A DNA stretch of 64,000 nt from JACKII01 sp963807085 (GTDB lineage Bacteria > Pseudomonadota > Alphaproteobacteria > Bin95). A program made the position numbers and the translations under genes. The DNA lies in assembly GCA_963807085.1 (NCBI GenBank), contig CAWEBB010000012.1, forward strand, positions 124,001 to 188,000. Direction: 5' to 3'. A model generated the notes under the pieces. The model did not search any database, was not told where the DNA came from, and saw nothing but the letters and a program-made list of their open reading frames with translations. Positions 19,643 to 28,266 of this stretch are shown piece by piece (positions within the stretch are counted from its first letter, which is position 1; each line of letters begins with the position of its first letter).

Positions 19643-20548
19643 TCATCCCCAGTTGACGATCGACGATACTCTATCATTCCAGCCGTAGGATGTCAGATTG
19701 TGGATCGGCAAAGCGGCCTGCACGCCAAAGGTCGAGCCCCCGAGATTGATGTGTTCGCAGAGCACGACAATTCCGTACCAAGAGATCACCGACGAAATGA
19801 CGTCGTTCCAGTTGCTCGACCAGAACAATACCTTCGCGCGCGAGACTCGCGTCAGATCGCTCCATTGCAAACGCGGCCCAAGCCACAGCCAGTCGCCCGT
19901 ATAGCCTGCGTCTGAGAAGAACTGGGCTTCTTTCGGATGGGATGGAGCCGCCGGAGGAGCCGCCGGTCCCGGCGGGGGCGGATTGCCCGACGGGCCGGGC
20001 CCGCCGGGAAGCGGGAGGTCGGGCGGCGGCGGCGGGAGACCCGGCCCTCCCGGGCCGGGAGGTGGCGGCACGCCGGGAATCGGGATATCGAGAGGCGCCA
20101 GTCCGAAGAGCGAGGTCATGTCCCGGATTTGGAGGTAGAGTGCCAGACTGCGTCTCCATTGTTCGCCCGAATATGCCCTGAAACGTTCGCTCTCGTCAGA
20201 ACTCAGCGCCATGAAATGCAGCGTATTGCCGTTAAAGCGCGTGATATCCTTCGGATCGTAGAGGACATTGTCGATTAGAACCGGCATCTGCGGGATGCGG
20301 TGGACGCTGTCGCCCCCTTCCGTCTTCGGTCGACAGGTCTCAAGCGAATGGATGTCGATCGGCGACGGCGACCTGACATATTTTTGCCCCTCTGCCAGCT
20401 GGCGGTTCACGAGTTGCTCCAGATCCTGGATGCCATCTTGCTCCAACGCCGCGAGGACATCTTCAAGGTCGAGCTGATCAAGTCCCTTTTCTTGAAATCG
20501 GGCGGCATTGTCGGCTGAAAACGCACCTGTCACTTTTGGATTCGCCAT
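19643..20548 (-). CDS. Proline-rich protein with a C-terminal beta/gamma-crystallin domain
   Basis: 301 residues in three parts. Residues 1-150 are a helical, charged region of unknown family (EKGLDQLDLEDVLAALEQDG). Residues 155-205 are a linker made almost only of Pro, Gly and Ala. Residues 206-301 form a beta/gamma-crystallin-like domain with AQFFSDAGYTGDWLWL, the motif NDVISS at 248-253 and NDRVSS at 291-296, both exact fits to the Ca2+-binding pattern N/D-N/D-x-x-S/T-S. VVLCEHINLGGST is the usual second Greek-key strand pair. No signal peptide is visible. A strong GGAGGA ribosome site precedes the ATG. It probably binds calcium; the biological role is unknown. Confidence 0.78.
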   Translation of the reverse strand: MANPKVTGAFSADNAARFQEKGLDQLDLEDVLAALEQDGIQDLEQLVNRQLAEGQKYVRSPSPIDIHSLETCRPKTEGGDSVHRIPQMPVLIDNVLYDPKDITRFNGNTLHFMALSSDESERFRAYSGEQWRRSLALYLQIRDMTSLFGLAPLDIPIPGVPPPPGPGGPGLPPPPPDLPLPGGPGPSGNPPPPGPAAPPAAPSHPKEAQFFSDAGYTGDWLWLGPRLQWSDLTRVSRAKVLFWSSNWNDVISSVISWYGIVVLCEHINLGGSTFGVQAALPIHNLTSYGWNDRVSSIVNWG

Positions 20549-20563
20549 ATCATTCCTCCGGAA

Positions 20564-20585
20564 AGGCCCAATTTATTGTGGGCCT
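20564..20585 (-). promoter_or_regulatory. Hairpin in the leader of the crystallin-domain gene
   Basis: AGGCCCA (20564-20570) pairs with TGGGCCT (20579-20585) around an AT-rich loop. It lies just upstream of the GGAGGA ribosome site of the minus-strand gene that starts at 20548. It could protect the mRNA end or affect translation start. No T-tract follows, so it is not an obvious terminator. Confidence 0.4.
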
Positions 20586-20675
20586 ATTGATATTTTGAAA
20601 CTCGGAACCCGAAAGAATAGTATACCTGCTCGAGTTCGGCCAACGTAACTTTCCCGTGATGACTATTTATTTATA

Positions 20676-21617
20676 GAGGCGCTGCTGCCCGTCGGGCGCT
20701 GGAAGGGCTATGGGGGTGAGAGCAATTTCAACAACCGCACCTTCGAGACGCTGACCTGGGTTGCGGGTCTGGGCGCATTGACGGAGCGGATCGCCGTGCT
20801 CTCCACCGTGCACGTGCCGCTGATGCATCCGGTCGCCGTCGCCAAGCAGGCGGCCACCATCGACCACATCACGAACGGCCGTTTCGTGCTCAACATCGTC
20901 TGCGGATGGTTCAAGGATGAGTTCGAGATGTTCGGCGCCGAATGGCGCGAACACGACCGCCGCTATGAGTATGCCGCCGAATGGCTGGCGCTCGCCCGCA
21001 AGCTCTGGACCGAGGAAGGCGCGTTCGATTGGAACGGCGAGTTCTTCCAGGGCAAGGGCCTCTGGAGCCAGCCGAAGCCTGTCCAGAAGGGCGGACCGGT
21101 CATCATGAGCGCCGGCTCCTCGCCCGTGGGCCAGCGCTTCTCCGCCAGCCATTGCGACATGAATTTCGTCATGCTGCGCCAGAAGGACGAGGCGTCGGAC
21201 ATCGCCCAGATCGCGGGTCTGAAGGCGATGGCGGCGGAGCACGGGCGCGCGTTGCAGTGCTGGATCCATGTCTATGTCGTCTGCCGCGAGACGGAGAAGG
21301 AAGCGAAGGACGCGCTCCACCGCTACGTAATCGACTATGGCGACGACGTCGCCGTCGGCAACATGCTGGCGACCTTTGGCATGCAGTCGCAGACGCTGGA
21401 GCCGGCGGTAATGAAAGCCTTCAAGTTTCATTTTAAGGCAGGCCATGGCGGCTATCCGTTGATCGGCACGCCGGAACAGATCGTAGACGAGATGGAGCGA
21501 CTTTCACGCATGGGCGTGGATGGCTTGCTGATTTCCTGGCTCGACTATCTGGGTGAGTGCGAACAATGGATCGACCAAGTGTTGCCGTTGATGGAGCAGG
21601 CGGGGCAGCGGGAATGA
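20676..21617 (+). pseudogene. Luciferase-like (LLM-class) flavin monooxygenase lacking its N-terminus
   Basis: From 20676 the plus strand reads EALLPVGRWKGYGGESNFNN and continues through ERIAVLSTVHVPLMHPVAVA, FVLNIVCGWFKDEFEMFG and SAGSSPVGQRFSASHCDMNF to a normal end at 21617. The pattern resembles the RutA / dimethylsulfone monooxygenase branch of the FMN-dependent luciferase family. The first 40-50 residues are absent: upstream there is no start codon before an in-frame TAA at 20646, and base composition changes. The break at about 20675 therefore marks the end of an inserted or rearranged segment. A short product from an internal start would lack part of the barrel. Confidence 0.82.
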
Positions 21618-22174
21618 CCGCCGTTCGGGCCGTCCTGATCCTGGTTTTTGCGACAATCTCGTCGTTGGCCGCTGCAGAGGAACTGCAGAAATTCGCCGAA
21701 GGGCGCCAGATCATGATGCTGCGCCATGCCTATGCGCCGGGCACGGGCGACCCGACGGACTTCCGGATCGGCGAGTGCAGCACCCAGCGCAACCTGAACG
21801 CGGAGGGCAGGGAGCAAGCGCGCAGGCTAGGCGTTTATTTGCGCTCGCGAGGCATCAAAAACGCCCGCGTTCTGACCAGCCAATGGTGCCGTTGCAGGGA
21901 AACCGCCGAATTGCTGGATGTGGGCGACGTGGAAGAATTCACCGGCTTGAATTCCTTCTACACCATGCCGGAGAAAGAGGGGGAGTGGCTGGCGGAACTG
22001 CGCGACCATATCGTGCTGCTCGGGCGCCGCACCGACGAGCCGGTGATCATGGTCACTCACGCCGTGACGGTCTCTGCCATCGCGGGAACCAGCGTCGGCT
22101 CGGGTGAGGCCGTGCTGCTCGACCTGAACGGCACCGCGAGGCCGGTCTTTGCCGAACGGTTAACCGTGCGGTAG
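21614..22174 (+). CDS. Exported histidine phosphatase superfamily protein
   Basis: 186 residues. A signal peptide (AVLILVFATISSLAAAEE) precedes the phosphatase core: MMLRHAYAPGTGDP holds the catalytic Arg-His pair in place of the usual RHG, TSQWCRCRETAELL the second Arg, and VMVTHAVTVSAIAG the second His. Start ATG 21614 overlaps the TGA of the preceding monooxygenase as ATGA, so the two were translationally coupled. It would hydrolyse phosphate esters in the periplasm. Substrate unknown. Confidence 0.85.
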   Translation: MTAVRAVLILVFATISSLAAAEELQKFAEGRQIMMLRHAYAPGTGDPTDFRIGECSTQRNLNAEGREQARRLGVYLRSRGIKNARVLTSQWCRCRETAELLDVGDVEEFTGLNSFYTMPEKEGEWLAELRDHIVLLGRRTDEPVIMVTHAVTVSAIAGTSVGSGEAVLLDLNGTARPVFAERLTVR

Positions 22175-22193
22175 GTGCTTTCTGCTGCTACTA

Positions 22194-23084
22194 TCATTCC
22201 GCCGCGGTCTTCTGGGCGGCGAAAATCGACTGGTAGCCGACTTTCTCCCAGCGTGGCGGCACCTGTACCGGGCGCGGGTCCATGTGCACGAATTCCGCAG
22301 GCTTACCCCGCACGATGTCGCCGGAATAACTTGCCGGGGTGGGTGAGGCGGTCCAGGGAAACGCGTCGGCCGAACTGTAGACGAACAGCAGCAGCGGACG
22401 CACCCGGTCGGTCATGTTGGCGATCGAGCCGTGGATCGTCCGACAGTTGATGGCGATCACCGTGCCGGCGGGTCCAAGCAGATCGGCGGCCTTGCCCACA
22501 TCCGCCGCCGCTTCGTCTTTGGGCGACAGATACCCGCTCCAGTTGCCATCCGGCCCGTAGTGGGAATAGAGCGGCCCCTCATGGCTGCCGGGCACGCACG
22601 CCAAAGGCCCTTCCGGTCCGCTCACCTCGTCCAGGTATATGCCCAGCGTCACCGGCGAGAAATTGGTGTGCGGCCAGGCGGGAATGTCCTGGTGCCACTT
22701 CACCACCTCGCCGCCGCCCGGCCACTTGTAGTTCAGCTTGGCCGAGTGAAACTTCACGTCAGGACCGACAAGGTCCGCCGCGATGGCGGTCAGCAAATCG
22801 CCGGACGCGAGTTCCCAGAAGAACGGGTCGGCATCCACCGGCTTGCGCAGGCGGCGCACGTGGGGGCTATCGGCGGAATGATTCGGCCCCAGATCGAAAA
22901 ACTCGTTCGGGCCGTCAAAGGCGCGGCTTTTGTCCAGGAACTCATCGGACTTGGCCCGAATTTTGGCCAGCATTTCAGGCGGCACGGCGCCGGGCAGGAC
23001 CGCAAAGCCGTCGCGGAAATAGGCCTCGCGCTCGGCTTGGCTCATGGCGATCGGGGCGTTGGCGAGAATGTCTTCGGGTGTCAT
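22194..23084 (-). CDS. Phytanoyl-CoA dioxygenase (PhyH) family Fe(II)/2-oxoglutarate oxygenase
   Basis: 296 residues from ATG 23084 (MTPEDILANAPIAMSQAERE). The jelly-roll iron site is visible: H-x-D in VVKWHQDIPAWPH and the distal His in CRTIHGSIANMTDRVRPL, with the Arg for 2-oxoglutarate just after. Members hydroxylate small lipophilic or natural-product substrates. A longer frame from 23138 adds 18 residues with no support. It converges with the phosphatase gene and diverges from the Fe-S protein. Confidence 0.9.
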   Translation of the reverse strand: MTPEDILANAPIAMSQAEREAYFRDGFAVLPGAVPPEMLAKIRAKSDEFLDKSRAFDGPNEFFDLGPNHSADSPHVRRLRKPVDADPFFWELASGDLLTAIAADLVGPDVKFHSAKLNYKWPGGGEVVKWHQDIPAWPHTNFSPVTLGIYLDEVSGPEGPLACVPGSHEGPLYSHYGPDGNWSGYLSPKDEAAADVGKAADLLGPAGTVIAINCRTIHGSIANMTDRVRPLLLFVYSSADAFPWTASPTPASYSGDIVRGKPAEFVHMDPRPVQVPPRWEKVGYQSIFAAQKTAAE

Positions 23085-23219
23085 GACGGCGCTCCGTGTT
23101 GTCGTTGCGTCCGGACCGTAGGCGGATTGTGGCAGCATAGCTCAAGCCTGCCGGTTACGGTATAATGGCGTGACATTGACGGGGCCGTTTTGCGCCGCGT
23201 TCGATTTGGGAGAGACGGC

Positions 23220-24521
23220 ATGTCAGACCGCAGTGATGCCTTCATCGAGAGCCTGGACCGGCGCGTCGCCGACATCGCCTCTGTCTGCACCGCCTGCGGA
23301 GCGTGTGCCGAGGCCTGCCCGACCCTGGCCGTGGCAGGCCTCGACGGCATGGAGGGCAGCGAGCCGCAAGCCCTCACCGCCGGCATACGGGACGTGCTGC
23401 GGGCGGGGGAGGGGCCGGAAGCGTCCGAACAGTGGGCCAGGATGTGCTGCGGCTCCGGCCATTGCCTGACCGTCTGCCCGGAAGGCATCAACCCGCGTTT
23501 CATGCTGACCATGGCCCGCCGTGCGCTGACCCAGGCGAACCCGGAGCCCGACCGCCGCGCCGCGGGCAAGGCCGCCTTCCAGAAGATGAGCCGCGGCGTG
23601 CGCGTGCTCTCCCGCCTCTCCCTGCCGCCGCACCTGCTGGAGAAGCTCAGCCCGCGGTCCCATCCGGAGCGGGACGAGGCGCCGGATCTGGTGTTCTACA
23701 CCGGCTGCAACATGCTGAAGACGCCGCATATCGGCCTCTACTGCCTGGACGTGCTGGAGGCGCTGGGCGTGACCTATGAGGTGCAGGGCGGCCCCGGCGC
23801 CTGCTGCGGGATCCTGCCGACCCGGCCTGGCGACACGGCGCTGGGCGGGCGGCAGGCGTTCGGCACGCTGGACCGCATGGCGGCCTCCAAGACCTCCCAG
23901 GTGCTGTCTTGGTGCCCCACCTGCCAGATCCAGTTCGGCGAGACCGCCATCCCCGCCTACCGCGAGGTTACCGGCACCAACCTGGACATGACCATGTTCC
24001 CGGTCTGGCTGGCGAGCCGCCTGGATGAGTTGCGCCCGATGATGAACCGGCGGGTGGAAAAGCGTGTCGCCCTGTTCGAATACGCGGGCGAGCTGGGCGT
24101 GATGGAGGCGGTGCGGGCCTTGCTTGGTGCGGTGCCGGGGGTGGAGATCGTGGAGATCGAGACCCGGGCCATCGGCTACACCGGTACGTCGTTGGTGCCG
24201 TTGGGGCGTTACCACGGCGAGACGGTCCAGGCAGCTTTGCGCGATGCCGAGGCGGCGGGCGTGGACGTGCTGGTCGGCATCTACCACGGCGACCACCGCG
24301 ATTTCGCCGGCCGCGAGGCGGATTGGCCCTTCCAGATGCAGAACTACATGGAACTTTTGGGCGAGAGCATGGGCTTTGTGGCACCCGACCGGTTCAAGCA
24401 ACTGAAGCTGATGGCCGACGCGGACGCCATTCTGACAGCGTCGGCAGAGATGATCGCGGCCTATGGATTGGCGCCCGAGGAAGTGCGGGACGTCGTCGTA
24501 AAGGATATGTTGGAGGGGTAG
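23220..24521 (+). CDS. Heterodisulfide-reductase/GlpC-like (Fe-S)-binding protein
   Basis: 433 residues. N-terminal ferredoxin-like domain with two cluster motifs, CTACGACAEACP and a second set in CCGSGHCLTVCPEG. Two cysteine-rich CCG domains follow: FYTGCNM with GGPGACCGILP and WCPTCQIQF, while the second domain near IGYTGTSLVPLGRYHG lacks the usual CC. Such subunits pass electrons from a flavoprotein to quinone or disulfide. No flavoprotein partner is adjacent. ATG 23220 follows GGGAGAGAC. Confidence 0.85.
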   Translation: MSDRSDAFIESLDRRVADIASVCTACGACAEACPTLAVAGLDGMEGSEPQALTAGIRDVLRAGEGPEASEQWARMCCGSGHCLTVCPEGINPRFMLTMARRALTQANPEPDRRAAGKAAFQKMSRGVRVLSRLSLPPHLLEKLSPRSHPERDEAPDLVFYTGCNMLKTPHIGLYCLDVLEALGVTYEVQGGPGACCGILPTRPGDTALGGRQAFGTLDRMAASKTSQVLSWCPTCQIQFGETAIPAYREVTGTNLDMTMFPVWLASRLDELRPMMNRRVEKRVALFEYAGELGVMEAVRALLGAVPGVEIVEIETRAIGYTGTSLVPLGRYHGETVQAALRDAEAAGVDVLVGIYHGDHRDFAGREADWPFQMQNYMELLGESMGFVAPDRFKQLKLMADADAILTASAEMIAAYGLAPEEVRDVVVKDMLEG

Positions 24522-24830
24522 CTGACAGTCGGGATCAAGATTTGGGATTTCAGCGCCCTGCGGGGAGATGAAAGAAGAGAGGCTTCATTCCCGTCTCGTC
24601 CGCTCCGCTTCGCCAGGATCAAGCTTTCCGGCGCGACCAAGGAGGCTGGTACCGCCGCTTCTTACTGAATTTGTCTTTGGTCCTTCCACCACCTCGCTGC
24701 AGGAGCGAAAGATGGGCTCAACGGTTTGGGGCACGGATTTCGGCTGTGGCGGTATCGCCGATAGCGGTATGGCTGTCCCACCGGGACAAGGAGTATTTTT
24801 CAACAACCTGAAACCGATAGTTAACGCAGG
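24522..24830. other. Intergenic spacer, nothing recognised
   Basis: About 310 bases between the Fe-S protein gene and the tRNA. No convincing coding frame, terminator or repeat is visible. The tRNA-Phe gene reads leftward into this spacer, so its transcript end must lie here. Confidence 0.5.
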
Positions 24831-24906
24831 TGGTGCCCAGGGGCGGATTCGAACCACCGACACGCGAATTTTCAGTCCGCTGCTCTACCAACTGAGCTAC
24901 CTGGGC
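24831..24906 (-). tRNA. tRNA-Phe (anticodon GAA)
   Basis: The minus strand reads GCCCAGGTAGCTCAGTTGG as acceptor and D arm, CGGACTGAAAATTCGCG as the anticodon arm with GAA in the loop, GGTTCGAATCC as the T arm, and CCCTGGGCA closing the acceptor stem. CCA is encoded (24831-24833). All arms pair. The 76-base length including CCA is normal. Confidence 0.97.
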
Positions 24907-25131
24907 GTTTCCGGCGCTGCACGGCACCAAAGCCGAGCCCGGAAGCCGTTGTTTAAGCAATCGACTTTGGCCTGTCCAGTCATTTTGCCTGCGGATTTGC
25001 CACAGGCGGGAAAAATAGCCCACGGCACTGGGATTTAAATCTTGCGCTAATTCGATGCATGTCATTATGCTGCAGTGCGAGATGGTATCCGCTTATCAAT
25101 AATACGTTGGAGTAACAGGAGAGTTTCACCG

Positions 25132-26382
25132 TTGTTATATGCTGCATATGAAATGACGCATGCTGCCGTAAGCCCGTTTCGTGCTGCATCGATCGCCGCG
25201 CGGCAACTGATGGACCCGGCCGTCAATCCAATGGCCTATATGCCTCAGACGCGGGCGCTCAATGCAGCGCTGGATATGTTCGAGCGCGCAACACGCCGTT
25301 ATGGCAAGCCCGACTGGGACATCCATTCGACGAGGGTCGATGGCGACATGGTGCCGGTGATGATTGAAACCGTGCGCACGAAGCCGTTTGCCAATCTGGT
25401 GCGCTTCCGGCGTAAAAAGTCAGCGATGAGAGCAGACCGCCAGAACGATCCACGGGTTCTGATCGTGGCGCCGCTCTCCGGTCACTACGCGACCCTGCTG
25501 CGTGACACCGTCCGGGCGATGCTGCACGAGCACGATGTTTATATCACCGATTGGGCCGATGCGCGCACCGTGCCGGTGACCGAGGGGCGATTCGGCCTGG
25601 AAGACTATATCGATTACGTTACCGACTTCATCCGCTTTCTCGGACCTGACCTGCACGTGATGGCGGTGTGTCAGCCGGGCCCGGCGGTCTTGGCCGCCAC
25701 CTCGATGCTGGCAGAGGATAACGATCCGGCCCAGCCCGCGACCTTGACTCTGATGGGCAGCCCCATCGATACACGCCTCAGCCCGACCGTTCCCAACGAG
25801 CTGGCGACGAGCCGGTCGCTAGAATGGTTCGAAAAGAACGTGATTACGTGGGTTTCGTGGCCGAATCCTGGGATGCTCCGCCAAGTCTATCCGGGGTTCC
25901 TGCAACTCACCGGATTTATGACCATGAACATGGACCGGCATGTGAATGCCCATCTTCAGCTTTACCGGCACCTGATTGCCGGTGACGGTGAAAGCGCCGA
26001 GGCGCACCGGCAATTCTATGACGAGTACCTGTCGGTCCTGGATATGACCGAGGAATTCTACCTCGAGACGATCAAGGTCATTTTTCAGGATCACGACCTG
26101 CCCGACGGCCGCATGAAGTATCGGGGGCACCGGGTGCAACCGCAAGCGATCCGGCGCACGGCGCTCTTGACGGTCGAGGGCCAGCGCGACGACATCTCCG
26201 GCGTGGGGCAGACACAGGCGGCGCATGCGCTTTGCGGCAACATCCCGGCCGACAGGCGTCAACGCCTCGTTCATCCGAAAGTCGGCCATTACGGCATTTT
26301 CAACGGGCGGCGCTGGCGGCAGGACATTCAACCGGAAGTGCGCAATTTCATTCGGGCGAACCGGACGCTGAAGGCCGAGTAG
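25132..26382 (+). CDS. phaZ: Intracellular polyhydroxyalkanoate depolymerase
   Basis: 416 residues of the i-PHB depolymerase family, which mobilises storage polyester granules. TTG 25132 is chosen: AGGAGAG lies eight bases upstream and it gives the family-typical beginning MLYAAYEMTHAA; the first ATG (25153) would remove conserved residues. The nucleophile region VCQPGPAVLAA places Cys180 where the Ralstonia enzyme has its catalytic Cys. SPIDTRLSPT and the C-terminal HPKVGHYGIFNGRRW with the catalytic His are also typical. It faces phaB across a structured spacer. No PHA synthase is in the window. Confidence 0.92.
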   Translation: MLYAAYEMTHAAVSPFRAASIAARQLMDPAVNPMAYMPQTRALNAALDMFERATRRYGKPDWDIHSTRVDGDMVPVMIETVRTKPFANLVRFRRKKSAMRADRQNDPRVLIVAPLSGHYATLLRDTVRAMLHEHDVYITDWADARTVPVTEGRFGLEDYIDYVTDFIRFLGPDLHVMAVCQPGPAVLAATSMLAEDNDPAQPATLTLMGSPIDTRLSPTVPNELATSRSLEWFEKNVITWVSWPNPGMLRQVYPGFLQLTGFMTMNMDRHVNAHLQLYRHLIAGDGESAEAHRQFYDEYLSVLDMTEEFYLETIKVIFQDHDLPDGRMKYRGHRVQPQAIRRTALLTVEGQRDDISGVGQTQAAHALCGNIPADRRQRLVHPKVGHYGIFNGRRWRQDIQPEVRNFIRANRTLKAE

Positions 26383-26417
26383 TACCCAATTAGCATTGAA
26401 GCGAACCCTTCTTTCAC

Positions 26418-26514
26418 CTTGAGCCGCGAATTGTAGCGGCGCGAGTTGAAAGGTGTGAGCTACGCGCCGAGCGGCCCTTCAACTCGTGCCGATTGGCATC
26501 CGGCACGGCTCAAG
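26418..26514. other. Predicted multi-helix structured element between phaZ and phaB
   Basis: Three nested or adjacent perfect stems: outer CTTGAGCCG (26418-26426) with CGGCTCAAG (26506-26514); inner CGAGTTGAA (26442-26450) with TTCAACTCG (26478-26486); and TGCCG (26487-26491) with CGGCA (26501-26505). This gives a branched fold about 97 bases long. It lies just after the phaZ stop and before the shared terminator. It could be a 3' UTR structure or an extragenic repeat. Confidence 0.5.
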
Positions 26515-26592
26515 ATGAAGTGGTAGGTTGTAATAATGAGAGCCCGTATAAGCGCTATTCCTCTTGTGTAACGGATGCCGGTCGAAGAAAAA

Positions 26593-26620
26593 GGGAGCCA
26601 TTGTTGGCTCCCTTTCTTTT
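26593..26620. terminator. Bidirectional intrinsic terminator between phaZ and phaB
   Basis: GGGAGCCA and TGGCTCCC pair around a four-base loop. TTTCTTTT follows on the plus strand and TTTTTCTTC on the minus strand, so the hairpin can end transcripts from both converging genes. Confidence 0.85.
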
Positions 26621-26640
26621 GTGCGACAGCTTTTCAGTTG

Positions 26641-27363
26641 TCAGTACATATGCTGTCCGCCGTTGATCGACACGGTCGAGCCGGTGATGAAGCTTGCATC
26701 ATCGCCACAGAGGAACACCACGCCTCGCGCAATATCGTGGGCGGTTCCGAGGCGGCGTACAGGAATACGTTCAACGATCTTTTCCAGCACGCGCTCTGGC
26801 ACTGCGGCGACCATATCGGTTGCGACATAGCCGGGCGCCAGCGCGTTCACGGTGATGCCATAGCGTGCGCCTTCTTGCGCCAGCGCCTTGGTGAAGCCAT
26901 GGATACCTGATTTGGCGGCGGCGTAATTGACCTGCCCGTACTGGCCGCCTTGTCCGTTGATCGAGCCGATATTGACGATCCGCCCGAACTTTGCCTCGCA
27001 CATGTTTTCCCAGACCGCATGCACCATGTTGAAACACGAACCCAGATTGGTGTCGACCACTGAATCCCAATCGGCGCGAGACATTTTCATGATGGTCGAA
27101 TCGCGGGTAATGCCCGCATTGTTGACGAGGATGTTGATCTGGCCGAGATCTTCCTTAATTTTGGCTACACCCGCTTGGCAGGCGTCATAGTCGCCAACGT
27201 CAAACTTGTAGACGGGAATGCCGGTTTCTTCCTTGAACTTGGCGGCCGCCTCGTCATTGCCGCCATAATTCGCCGCGACCTTCATGCCGGCGGCATTCAG
27301 TTCTTCACAGATGGCGCGGCCGATGCCGCGCGTCCCACCGGTAACGATAGCGCTGTGTTGCAT
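26641..27363 (-). CDS. phaB: Acetoacetyl-CoA reductase
   Basis: 240-residue SDR of the PhaB type, which reduces acetoacetyl-CoA to (R)-3-hydroxybutyryl-CoA for polyester synthesis. Visible are the cofactor motif TGGTRGIGRA, NNAGITRD, the catalytic Ser in IGSINGQGGQYGQVNYAAAK with the YAAAK pair Y-x3-K, and the PhaB-typical LAPGYVATDMV and C-terminal SINGGQHMY. Length is typical of PhaB. It has its own ribosome site (AAGGAGGAT). Pairing with phaZ supports the assignment. Confidence 0.93.
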   Translation of the reverse strand: MQHSAIVTGGTRGIGRAICEELNAAGMKVAANYGGNDEAAAKFKEETGIPVYKFDVGDYDACQAGVAKIKEDLGQINILVNNAGITRDSTIMKMSRADWDSVVDTNLGSCFNMVHAVWENMCEAKFGRIVNIGSINGQGGQYGQVNYAAAKSGIHGFTKALAQEGARYGITVNALAPGYVATDMVAAVPERVLEKIVERIPVRRLGTAHDIARGVVFLCGDDASFITGSTVSINGGQHMY

Positions 27364-27549
27364 AGCATATCCTCCTTCGCGTTCCCCGCTGCGCCGATCC
27401 TCTGTGGAGCAGTCAGACCAAGCCCGCCGAGAGACTAACAGCCCGTGCGGCCGAGACCATAGGGTTAATCATTGGATCCTGCCGCATTGCCGGATTTATC
27501 ATGTGATCGCAACGTGCCGCATACAGCCAAGGTGCCAAGGATATCGGTT

Positions 27550-28149
27550 ATGCTGGAAAAGCTGATTGTCTATTTCGACTATAAAAGCCCCTATGCCTAT
27601 CTTGCTGTCCGGCCCGCGCGAGGTCTGGCGGCGGAGTTCGGTCTCGCCATCGACTGGCGGCCTTACACCCTGCGGATCCCGGAATATTTGGGTGCCGTCG
27701 ACAGCCGCAATGACCACCAATGGCGCCGGGTCAAGTACTCCTATATGGATGCACGCCGCATCGCCAATGAGCGGGGGCTGGTGACGCTGGGGCCAAAGAA
27801 GATCTTCGAGTTGGCGGTCGCTCACATCGGTGCGCTGTTCGCGCACGAGCAAGGCGTATTCGACGCTTATCACGAGCGGGTGTTTGAGCGCTTCTTCAAG
27901 CGGTCGCTCGACCTCGCCGATGTTTCCGCCATTCAGGCCGTGCTGGCCGAGGCCGGCGCGCCGGATTGCGCCCGTTTCCCCGCCTATGTCGAAGGGGAGG
28001 GGAACGAGAAATACCGCCGGGTGCTGGACGAAGCGGAGGCCATGGGGATTTTCGGCGTACCCAGCTTCGTGCTGGACGGCGAAATTATCTGGGGCGGCGA
28101 CCGGCTCGACATGGTCCGCAAAAGCCTACAGCACCGCCTGAGCCGATAA
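27550..28149 (+). CDS. DsbA-family protein, 2-hydroxychromene-2-carboxylate isomerase-like
   Basis: 199 residues from ATG 27550. The thioredoxin-like fold of the HCCA isomerase / DsbA oxidoreductase group is shown by YFDYKSPYAYLAV near the N-terminus, where a Ser replaces the CxxC cysteine, and by IFGVPSFVLDGEIIWGGDRL at the C-terminus. True HCCA isomerases use glutathione and act in naphthalene breakdown; many relatives have unknown substrates. It diverges from phaB across about 190 bases that must hold both promoters. Confidence 0.82.
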   Translation: MLEKLIVYFDYKSPYAYLAVRPARGLAAEFGLAIDWRPYTLRIPEYLGAVDSRNDHQWRRVKYSYMDARRIANERGLVTLGPKKIFELAVAHIGALFAHEQGVFDAYHERVFERFFKRSLDLADVSAIQAVLAEAGAPDCARFPAYVEGEGNEKYRRVLDEAEAMGIFGVPSFVLDGEIIWGGDRLDMVRKSLQHRLSR

Positions 28150-28179
28150 GCTCGGGCGGTGCCGTAGACCCAACCCGAG

Positions 28180-28211
28180 GCAACGCCCGACCCAACCGGA
28201 CCGGGCGTTGC
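28180..28211 (+). terminator. Strong hairpin after the DsbA-family gene
   Basis: GCAACGCCCG (28180-28189) pairs perfectly with CGGGCGTTGC (28202-28211). There is no clear T-run, so it may work as a Rho-assisted or mRNA-stabilising hairpin. Confidence 0.5.
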
Positions 28212-28266
28212 TCTGGCTGTCCTCGATAGTCGCCAGCCGGCGGTTCACGCGTCCAATTCTGATAGG

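Noticed and set aside
19965..20085. Repetitive GC-rich run that could be a CRISPR or tandem array
   Set aside because: It codes for the Pro/Gly linker of the crystallin protein; units are irregular. No CRISPR array is seen anywhere in the window.
23223..24401. 392-codon minus-strand frame
   Set aside because: Shadow of the Fe-S protein gene; His/Gln/Arg-rich and without a recognisable fold.
24831..24906. tRNA-Phe as an island integration site
   Set aside because: No integrase and no repeat of the tRNA 3' end was found nearby.
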